This document shows, piece by piece, positions 56,114 to 64,000 of a stretch of DNA of 64,000 nt (the stretch's first letter is position 1; each line of letters opens with the position of its first letter). Under the pieces are notes generated by a model. It was not told where the DNA came from. It did no database searches and was given only the letters and a program-made list of their open reading frames with translations. The translations under genes and the position numbers were made by a program. This DNA comes from Stenopsyche tienmushanensis (taxonomy: Eukaryota; Arthropoda; Insecta; Trichoptera; Stenopsychidae). The stretch spans positions 1,487,033 through 1,551,032 of the forward strand of contig WACJ01000009.1 in the NCBI GenBank assembly GCA_008973525.1. Direction: 5' to 3'.

Positions 56114-56492
56114 CACTGTTAATCTGAGCAGATTTAATTATCCAGATTAACAGCGACATCTTCCGTCTCTCTTCAGGTGCAATGTGTTATTTTAACAGCG
56201 CCATCTCTTGTGGTCCTACGGAGAAATTGCACCTGCATACCGACCAATCGCTTCTTGTGCGTGCACCGTTGCTGGTTGGGTAGTGACGCGCAGGAGGCGG
56301 GAGTCGGGAGAGTCATCAGTTATCCTTGGCTACGGGAAGTCGTCCCTCCTGCAGCCAGATCGCTCTCTCTCTCTCGTGTGGAATAAATAATTATTTAGAG
56401 AAGAGAGTCTTTCTTTTCGACGCCCGTCTATTCCCATTCATTCGACCAGCAATATCACAGCCCGATAGAAGAACGGACCCGTGCGTTGCCGT
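56114..56492 (+). repeat. Family A repeat, copy A8
   Basis: The 5' terminus is cut at the palindrome, which is perfect here (CTGTTAATCTG at 56116-56126 and CAGATTAACAG at 56143-56153). The core, a short CT tract, the AATAAATAATTATTTAG block and the 3' extension cagcccgatagaagaacgga are intact. Confidence 0.8.
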
Positions 56493-57589
56493 GGCCATCC
56501 CGACGAGCACAAGTCTATACGTCTATAAAGTACATACATCCAAGTTTGTGACATATTTGATGTATGCAAATTTGTGAGGGAGCGATTCATCAAAATCTGA
56601 AAATCCGTCGGGAATAAATTCGATCTATTTTTTGCCACTTTCATTGTGAATTCCGCTTCTGGTCTGTCGTCTTTCTATTTTTGCCATGATTTTTTTCATG
56701 TGAATAAATATGGCTATGGATTGCGTAGACCCCAGCATCCGTGCATGCCAGGTTAACATTATGTCGCCGTGTCGCGGATAGAATCAACCTAATTAATTCG
56801 ATTTTAAAGGAATGCAACGACCTTAAACGACCATATGTTTACATGAGAGTGCATCGGTCGCAAGAGCAGCAATCATAATCAAAGCAATTTGTAATCAGCT
56901 CACTCTGCCGAGGCTAAATGGGCCGACCACCAATAAAAACTGTCGGGGATGCCCTTACAAAGTCTAATTGCGCCGTCATCAACATCGAGCGCGTATGTGG
57001 ACATGTGGATGTTTTCTAGCCGATTTTTGCAGCGAGCTGATGAGCTGATTTGGTAGGCGCTTCCTTGAGCTCGTTTGAGCCTAATCGTTAATTGACAGGT
57101 AATCAACATCCCCGTCTGAACAATTATATTATATATCGGATTCTAAGAACGATCACCCATTTTGGCTTCATCCAATGTTCCACCATTCGCAGAGCAATTA
57201 CCGTCTGTTGATTCACCCGCAGCCGACATGGACAGAATCGGTAATTTTCGCATTAGCTTTGGTAAGCTTCACCATTCTATTTGGGTTGGGGATGGTGCTA
57301 TCATAGACATGTACCTAAGTACGCCTTAAAACTATATCATTACTCTCATCCAAAATAATAAATAAAATGTATCTATACAATATATACAACAATGACCTAT
57401 ATTTTTTTTTAGTAATTTATCATTAACTACCAACATGGATATTCTAGATTTCTTTTGTGAAGTAAAACTTCCATAGGTGCTGAAGAGCAAATTAGCCTGA
57501 ACGTCACGAATACTGAAACTCCAAGCGATAGTTGGTCGGAAAGAGAGAGAATTCACTTCACCGGAGCGATATGCGCCAACATGGTGCAA
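56493..57589. other. Region without a recognised gene
   Basis: No gene was supported. 57480-57589 carries acgtcacgaa and ttggtcggaaagagagagaa words that resemble the S1 tail in minus orientation. Confidence 0.35.
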
Positions 57590-57705
57590 CCGTTAAACGT
57601 CTCGCAAAACAAATTCCACACACAATCAAAGATTGTGCTAAATTAAAAACCTTCTTTGATACACGCTCATAACCTCACCAAAGTTTAATCGCAATCTGAA
57701 AACTG
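57590..57705 (-). repeat. Repeat T, copy 1
   Basis: atgcgccaacatggtgcaac, tgatacacgctcataacctc and accaaagtttaatcgcaatc match 58335-58480 in reverse complement. The same gattgcgataaaactttg word occurs in the Helitron-like sequence at 52769, so T may be Helitron-derived. Confidence 0.5.
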
Positions 57706-57713
57706 CAACAGCT

Positions 57714-57920
57714 CATGATGCAACATGTGTACCATACTTTTGCCAACCGTTATTATTTAATGGCACTACACATGCATCATGCTTGCGCCAATACAAAACC
57801 CGCATACAAAACAATAATCAGTGATCGTGAGCATCGTTAACCAATTAATTTATCAGCTTTAAAACAATAATGGCCAATGACACAACATGTGTACCATAGT
57901 CCTGACAAACGTTAATATAA
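57714..57920 (+). repeat. Two Z words in direct orientation
   Basis: gatgcaacatgtgtaccata with ttgccaaccgttatta at 57714-57755, and gacacaacatgtgtaccata with ctgacaaacgttaata at 57876-57920, about 162 bp apart. Confidence 0.45.
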
Positions 57921-58037
57921 AAAATTAAGACTTAACATCAAAATACTACTGCGTTTGAATAAAATTACTGAGTTTGAATGAAAATTTGACTTTAATAACC
58001 AAATTTAGAATAAAGTTTTGTATAAAAACTAAAAGAA

Positions 58038-58215
58038 TAAGCTGTGTTTGTGTAGTATATAATAAAATAGATAAGCTACCGGTCTAATGATTGCTTTATG
58101 CACGGGATGCGGTGGATGGACGTAGCGTATCTATGATGTATGCGACGTTTCTGTTTTTTTTTTTGACCGATTTCTATTTGATGTTTCATTATTTGTGACG
58201 TCAATCCAATTTTTT
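58038..58215 (+). repeat. S1 SINE candidate, copy 58 kb
   Basis: tgtgtagtatataataaaat, gataagctaccggtctaatg, gctttatgcacgggatgc and attatttgtgacgtcaatcc follow the S1 order. The tRNA-like head is mutated. Confidence 0.5.
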
Positions 58216-58334
58216 TCTACTGCACCCATACAAGTTTCGCTAAAAAAATACAAATGATTGTTTTCAATAAGAATATTTGTTAGAAAAACTTATAGTTTGC
58301 CATCAATAAACAATGTTTGCGGACTGTATAATCC

Positions 58335-58480
58335 TATACCATACATCCGATTGCGATGAAACTTTGGTGAGTTATTGGGCGTGTATCCAAGAAGTTTTTT
58401 TTAAATTATTCTAATAATTATTTGTGTGCAGAATTTGTTTTACGACACGTTTAACGGATGCACCATTTTGGCGCATATTC
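58335..58480 (+). repeat. Repeat T, copy 2
   Basis: catccgattgcgatgaaact, ttggtgagttattgggcgtg, tgcaccattttggcgcatat are shared with 57590-57705 (inverted) and partly with 52741-52850. Confidence 0.5.
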
Positions 58481-60064
58481 GCATTCTTTTCAAATAATTA
58501 TAATTATAAGTCAGAAATTTAAATGCTATTTCGAGTTGATGAACGCGTGAGCCCCCATTTTCGTATAACACCATCAATGTGCCTGATAAAATTCCTTTCT
58601 GCTGAGACACGGACTAGAACTCTGAACTGTATCTATTATATTTCATATTGATATTACCATTATTAGAGTCAAGGTGTAGTAAATACATCACCGGTAGGGA
58701 AAGTTTAATATAACAATTCGAAAAACTAATATGTATTCTATATATGTATACATAGATTAGACAGTTATTGCCCCTAGACGTCGCCTAAGCTTGCCAATTA
58801 ATAGTTACGCCACTGTTTCCATCGCGTTAAGACAATTTATGCTTATATCATTTTTTAACAAAATTACCATATCAATGAAGCTTAGATACATTATCATATT
58901 AAACGAATACAGTTTTTTCGAAGATAAGTTTATCTATATCGTATGTGTTTCTGTGGGAACGCTTAGTTTTTCTTACTTGAATACAAATAAAGGCACGTTG
59001 CTTCATAATCGCGTTACCTTAGCAGGTATCAAATATCATTTAATACCTCCGAGACAGTCTGATCAATTTAAATTCCTGGAATAAGTATCGTGTTAGATTT
59101 CATTGCATTGCAAATTTATGGAAAGGCATTCAAGTAAGAATAAAAATTCTCCTAAGTGTATTCGGATTCCAAGAAGCACAACAAGCAATAAATAGAATTT
59201 GTGCCGTATTAGAAAGCAAACCGATGCAAAAATATTGATAGATCACATACTCTCGAGTCGACGAATTTTATTCGATTTCCTCATACAATTTTGTACAATA
59301 AATTCATTGCCATAAATTATTGCTCTCGCAATAGATTCGTATATCAATACACGCGATCATTATTTGCTGAAACTTTATCGCGATACTCGGAATTCAATTA
59401 CATTAACTCCTTATGGCGTTGTATTAAATTTCATAAATCTCACTACCGGCACACTCAACCGTTGTAAAGTTCAATATTGATGTTTAAACCAAATGTTGCT
59501 CCTGGAAATCAATCTCTACATTTGAACTTTATTACGTCGTGTTACTTGCGTCGCTCTTAACGATCCCGCTTTATTACACATTTCCGCTTGGAACTTTTTC
59601 ATCGCTCGAATCTGGATGTCGACGAAATAATGACACTATTTAATTACGACCGCGCTCATGATAATTAAAAACGTACAAATGATACAACATGTGTTCCCCC
59701 TTTAAGCTCATATCATAAATATCGGATGCAGCTCCAAAAACGCCACTTTAAAATGATACTCCGTGTTTTAAATGTCGCAATATGATGATTCAAATTAAAG
59801 CTCATTATCATTATCGAATTGATTATATATATTTTTTCTATCAAATGCCAATTTAAATTGCATTTTAGGTCATTTATTCGATGTACCGGAAAGTAATCAA
59901 AAAATTGAGTCACGGCTCATGAAACACATATTTTTTGTTAGTATTACAAAGTTAAAATTATGAATGAATTGTTTTTGTGTTGATGTATTTTTATCTCAAT
60001 TTATAAGCAATATAAACAACAATAATCAATGAAAACGATTTGCGTTAATATAAGCTATATTTAT
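58481..60064. other. AT-rich region with a partial Z word
   Basis: aaatgatacaacatgtgttc at 59677-59696 is a partial Z copy. An open frame of 97 codons at 58791-59084 has no motif. No gene is supported. Confidence 0.4.
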
Positions 60065-60245
60065 TCTATCAAGGAATTAAGCAAACGAAGCCCTAAAAGA
60101 GAACGGAGTGGCCACAAGGCCTATGTGTCCAACCAGTCCACTTTTCGGACCCCTGACACGACAAATGAACGCCTATGTGCAAAACCTGATTTGAATGTCC
60201 GTGTCCGCGAGGACACGCTCATTCTCAACTTCGAGTGACCACTTG
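60065..60245 (-). pseudogene. L3 LINE fragment (L3c)
   Basis: gccctaaaagagaacggagt, ggccacaaggcctatgtgtc, caaccagtccacttttcgga and cctgacacgac are shared with L3a and L3b. The CXC motif end has diverged. It is arranged in tandem with L3b on the same strand. Confidence 0.55.
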
Positions 60246-60394
60246 CGCTCTGAGCGCGGAAGAGAAACTAGATAGATTTTGTAAATAAAAAAACAAAAAA
60301 ACTAACTTAGATAAATACATATATATTATAAACTAAGTCTAGATAAAATAAATAACTAAAATAGATAAATATATGCGTTTTATGAATGAGGGGA

Positions 60395-60664
60395 AGACCT
60401 CATTTGGTGTGAGCTACCAATGTAAATTAGCCTCTGGGGGGGTTTTTGTGAACATGGAGATTGTAGAAAGCTCCGGGGATGCATTTCTTCCCATAGCTTA
60501 CACAAAAAGCCTTAAATGCCCTAAAAGATGAGGGAATGGCCATAAGGTTTGTGTGTCCAACCGGTCCGCTTGTCAGACCGCTGACACTTCGAATGAGCGC
60601 CTCGCGATCGGACATAACGTGGTGTGTATCCATGACCGGATCGCCACACGGACACTTCGAAATC
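60395..60664 (-). pseudogene. L3 LINE C-terminal and 3' UTR fragment (L3b)
   Basis: The minus strand encodes KCPCGDPVMDTHHVM, the equivalent of the CXC...H motif in L3a with the final Cys lost. It then runs through gtcagcggtctgacaagcgg into the shared cctctgggggg region and a 3' UTR with cattcataaaacgcatatat. Its upstream end joins mariner sequence at 60665, close to the position seen in L3a/M3a. Confidence 0.65.
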
Positions 60665-60825
60665 GGGGAAAGTCTGAACCTAAAAAAGCGAAGCCCTAAA
60701 GCGCCTGAAGCTATTGAATATCGCTGTGCAAAGTGTATCGAGCTGAAAGAAGACTACGTTGTGAAATAAAGTCACTTTTTTCTAATTTTTTTGTTACGTC
60801 GGGTATTTCTGGGACTGCTCTCGTA
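60665..60825 (+). pseudogene. M3 mariner, 3' end (M3b)
   Basis: It encodes SEPKKAKP-like residues, then after a deletion EYRCAKCIELKEDYVVK and a stop, the typical C-terminus of a mariner transposase. The 3' UTR ends in cgggtatttctgggactgct, CTCGTA at about 60820-60825. Nearly the whole catalytic domain is missing. Confidence 0.8.
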
Positions 60826-60939
60826 TTATTTTATATTTAAAAAGTATCACCATTTTAAATCTTTATATATATTATATTCCTTATTCAGTCGATGATACTA
60901 TCAAGATGTTAGTAGTAACTTAGATTTCGGATCACTAAT

Positions 60940-61195
60940 AAAATTATGCATTGCATTTCGGTTTTGGTTTCGATTACTTTGCTAACATTTATATCGGTTT
61001 GGTTGCGGTTTTCGTTCCAGGAAAAATAGCCATTAAACATAAAATCCTTCCCAGCAGTCCTAGAACATTCGGAATAGACATTAAGATAGCCGAAACCAAA
61101 ATAAACCGATATTTTTTAATCGGCTTCATTCTGACAAAAATAACGGTTTTACCGGCTTTTGGATTTCGGTTTCGTTTCGGTTCGAAATACTGAAA
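60940..61195 (+). repeat. CGGTTT-rich repeat Q, longer copy
   Basis: gcatttcggttttggtttcg, catttatatcggtttggttg, ataacggttttaccggcttt and ttcggtttcgtttcggttcg. It matches 43850-43930 in reverse complement, with extra sequence in the middle. Possibly a hAT-type MITE; ends were not defined. Confidence 0.5.
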
Positions 61196-63110
61196 AGTAC
61201 TTCAACGGCATAATATTCATTCTGCAAAATTGCCATAAGCAAAATAATGATAATGATTTAAAACTTACTCTCTATCCACTTCATTAACCAAAAATTGGAC
61301 TCTCTGATTACTATTTAAGATCCTTCGAATACAAATATCCACAATGATCTATATAATCTATTATGTGGGGTCAACAGAGCTTTGATTGACAAAATGATCA
61401 GTCGCACCATGCAATAGATTAAATTACTGTACACATTGCAATTTAATGTGTTTGGATTAGGACAATTCCAATCAATGGGGACCTTAGACGGTGTGGTTGT
61501 CATCACAGCCGTAATCAAATCATCATTCTGGTAATCAATTAGCTTAAACAGTCATTGTGATTAGGTTTCTCAGCGTCCAATATATGGAATATTTACTAGG
61601 TATATTCAGGTCGTAATTACTATGAGTTTAATTTGTATTAGGGCATAATCAAAATATGAGGGTGATTGATACATTTTGAATGAAGGATTGACCAAAGGTT
61701 TTGAAAAGGTATTATTATATAAACCAAAGGTTTGAGTACAAATACAGCAATTAACAGCATTAACTGCCAACTCTTTCTGTCGTTATGCATGTGCGAAATT
61801 TGATGCAGACACATAATAACGAAGAAAATAATCAACCTTGGCTGAAAAAAAAGCGTACTCTTCCCGCCGGATTGTTTGTAGTCTCGCAACTGGGATGTTT
61901 CTTAGCCTGACCATCTTACATTACAGAATCTTAAGAGGAAGAAGAGATTATATTAAAGCAAAATAATTTTGTTAGAACAATTTCTCTATCTTTCTGAAGT
62001 AAATAACTCTTTTCAAATCAATACAATGGAAAAGTTAAGTTTAGATAAAATAAAACAGTAAAAATATTATTGAAATACATCAGAGAACACAAATAGTTAA
62101 GAACATAAATGCGTGACCCTAACATTAAGGACAATGTCTAGTTTTGCAACATGTTATTAAATTCCGAGTAAGCCTTGCATAAAAAATGGGAAGCCCTTTA
62201 TCCGCCAAAGCAAAAGCCAGCTCCCGGTGTTAGCGCACCCTTAAAAAGCTGAAAGACTAACTAACATTACACAGCATCCGCAAATTGCTCCGTCTAAATA
62301 AAGCCATTAATTTGAAGAGCAAAAATGCAAATTTCTTCTCCCCAACCACCCCGATACGTATCACAGGATATGAAATGCAAGAGTAAGCAACAGGATTCGA
62401 GGACATGAGGTAGCAATTAACGCGAGGCCATGCGACACGTTCCGTCCCGACGCCAACTTTAATTAAAGACGCCCCTGCAGACCGGCTGGAGGGGCGCACT
62501 CCCGTCCAGGACGCGAGGGTTGCCAGGAGGAGTAGGACGCGATGGGTGGACTTCTAATTTACGCGCTACAATAATTGATTGGGCCAAACGATCCAATTCA
62601 TCACAAGTGGTGATCACACCCAGCATTTGTGCCAATAACCCAAACTGTCAATATCTCAGCCGGCGCCCGGGGCTATTTTTGAAATAGCCTCGATTATTTA
62701 TAGGGGCGCAATCGTACGTCAAATAAATTTGTCCGAGAGATTACATATTCAAATATAGGTACTCGTCCATCGATAAAAGGTGTTTTAGTCAGTGACGGAC
62801 ATGTGTGCAACGGCAGCCGGATGTTATGTTGTATCATGTAGTGTATTGTGTCTTGATAAATCTATTAAGACTTAATCAAGTGTATTTATTCTTGCTTTAT
62901 AATTGAAATGATTTGGGTTTAAATCCTGCTTGAGAAAATTAGCTCTATGTCAATGAATTTAAGCAATCTTATGTGTTTAAATATTTCTGATCAATCCAGA
63001 AATTTGCCAAAATGAATCTGGATTAAAACTATTCCCTACTATATTTCGCTACATAAAAATATACCGTAAATTAAGTTATATTTATCAAACTGTATTTTTA
63101 AATAATACAT
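61196..63110. other. Region without a recognised gene; GC-rich patch
   Basis: 62395-62545 is GC- and CpG-rich (gacgcccctgcagaccggct, cactcccgtccaggacgcga) with an 80-codon minus-strand frame and no motif. No gene is supported. Confidence 0.4.
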
Positions 63111-63216
63111 CACTCATTAAGTCTTTAGGTTTTTTTTTTGGGAATTACAAAAAAACTATTCCAAACAAAGAAGAAAAAAGTTCAAAGTGAAAAAAATCCT
63201 ACTAACTTATTGAGTG
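63111..63216 (+). mobile_element. M1 mariner micro-MITE (M1c)
   Basis: 106 bp: left end CACTCATTAAGTCTTTAGG, right end actaacttattgagtg. Between them gggaattacaaaaaaactat and ttcaaagtgaaaaaaatcct match the last 60 bp of M1a. It is an end-to-end deletion product. Confidence 0.7.
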
Positions 63217-63260
63217 AATGTTATATAAAATATGTATTTTAAAAAAACTCTCTTTGATGT

Positions 63261-63643
63261 TGTAGCGTGGGCGATTTATCAACCCCACGTAGTAGCGACA
63301 TCTTCCATTTCTCTTCAGGTGCAATATGTTATTTTAACAGCGCCATCTCTTGTGGCCCTGCGGAGACATTGCACCTGCATACCGACCAATCGCTTCTTGC
63401 GCGTGCACCGTTGCCGGTTAGGTGGTGACGCGCAGGAAGCGGGAGTTGGGAGAGTGATCAGTTGGCCTTGGCTGCGGGAGGTTATCCCTCCTGCAGCCAG
63501 ATCTCTCTCTCTCTCTATCTGTAGTGCGGAATAAATAAATATCTTGCGAAGAGAGTCTTTCCATTCGACGCTCTTCGTATTCCCATCCATTCGTCCAGCC
63601 ACATCACAGCCCGGTAGAAGAACGGACCCGCGCAGTAGCGTGA
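63261..63643 (+). repeat. Family A repeat, copy A9
   Basis: It starts TGTAGCGTGGGCGATTTATC. The palindrome is absent (ccacgtagtagcgacatcttcc), as if cut out between AGCG repeats. The core, CT tract, AATAAATAAATAT block and 3' extension cagcccggtagaagaacgga are present. Confidence 0.8.
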
Positions 63644-63669
63644 CTCACCCAAGTGACTCGCTGGGTGAG
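63644..63669. other. Short hairpin next to family A
   Basis: CTCACCCA at 63644-63651 and TGGGTGAG at 63662-63669 form a perfect 8 bp stem with a 10 nt loop. Confidence 0.45.
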
Positions 63670-63749
63670 CGCTCAGAAATAAAAATCTATTAATTTCATG
63701 CATTTCGAGGTTGATCATAATGTTCAGTATGTTTGGTCCCACGTATTTG

Positions 63750-64000
63750 TTGGCATTTTGTTCAGTCCCAGTCAATTCTTCCGATGAAGAAGTCGTCGCG
63801 CTCTCTGGCCAACTCCCGTCATCCGTTTTTTTGAGTTTGCGGAACAATGCCGCCGCGAATATCTATCGGAAGCTCATGGAAATTTATAGTAGTGATGTGA
63901 TGCGTCGACAACATGTCACGAAATGGAGTCAGGTTTTTCAGAGAAGACCGCACTGATACTCACGACAAGGCAAGGAGTGGGAGCCCATCAGTGATTTCTG
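63750..64000 (+). pseudogene. M4 mariner transposase N-terminal part, cut by the window edge (M4b)
   Basis: It encodes NNAAANIYRKLMEIYSSDVM, RQHVTKWSQVFQRR and, after a frame change, HDKARSGSPSVIS, equivalent to the helix-turn-helix and the RSGRPS linker of mariner transposases. Unlike M4a, no X insertion interrupts it, so it shows the empty form of both X target sites. It continues beyond the window. Confidence 0.75.

Noticed and set aside
57714..57920. CRISPR array or tandem satellite from the repeated Z words
   Set aside because: There are only two copies with a single spacer-sized gap, other copies lie kilobases away, and the genome is clearly eukaryotic.
63261..63643. Family A as a solo LTR (TGT start, AATAAA block)
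   Set aside because: Copies extend beyond the only plausible CA end with shared sequence, no primer-binding site is visible next to any copy, and no short target duplication was found. Left unclassified.

Overview
The window looks like intergenic DNA from an arthropod, most likely an insect. It is AT-rich, shows no operon or bacterial gene structure, and is crowded with animal mobile elements: non-LTR retrotransposons of the R1 group, several mariner families, piggyBac-like and other MITEs, tRNA-like SINE candidates and Helitron-like ends. No host protein-coding gene, rRNA or convincing tRNA gene could be supported. Long AT-rich stretches between the repeats appear empty, though they could hold introns, enhancers or very small exons that reading by eye cannot find. 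Names such as A, X, R1-I and M1 are labels made here; no database was searched.

The only intact protein-coding unit is the R1-group retrotransposon R1-I (21058-25030). It has a zinc-knuckle ORF1 overlapping a 992-residue ORF2 (endonuclease, reverse transcriptase, C-terminal CCHC), a 3' UTR, an A-tail and a perfect 14-15 bp target-site duplication. The duplication shows that the element is 5'-truncated inside ORF1. The ATG now opening ORF1 comes from the duplicated target DNA. A second, related family (R1-II) survives as broken 3' pieces at 5.2-6.0, 25.0-25.7, 32.3-32.9, 42.1-42.8 and 46.7-48.0 kb. The 32.3 kb copy has a 15 bp duplication, and a second copy of its target repeat without the insertion lies near 40 kb.

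Dispersed families fill much of the rest. Family A (about 380 bp, at least nine copies) carries a CT-rich tract and a removable palindrome. Family X (up to 674 bp, about nine copies) has two modules and made 11 bp duplications at both insertions into one mariner remnant (15.9-17.2 kb). There are four mariner groups: M1 with CACTCAATAAGTTCGTAGG ends, M2 transposase fragments, M3 3' ends twice joined to the tail of another LINE (L3), and M4 N-terminal transposase fragments. A piggyBac-like MITE with TTAA ends is also present.

Layout: 0-20 kb is mostly AT-rich DNA with scattered A, X, piggyBac-like and mariner copies; 20.4-25.7 kb is a nest of X, R1-I and R1-II; 26-34.5 kb holds a SINE candidate, piggyBac-like MITE, X, M2, R1-II and small MITEs; 34.5-41.6 kb is largely empty; 41.6-48.8 kb is a second dense nest; 49-64 kb holds L3-mariner chimeras, Helitron-like ends, a mariner split by an A dimer, and further A and M4 copies. 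Nesting gives a relative history: mariners, A, X and R1-II are older and decayed, and R1-I is the most recent arrival.
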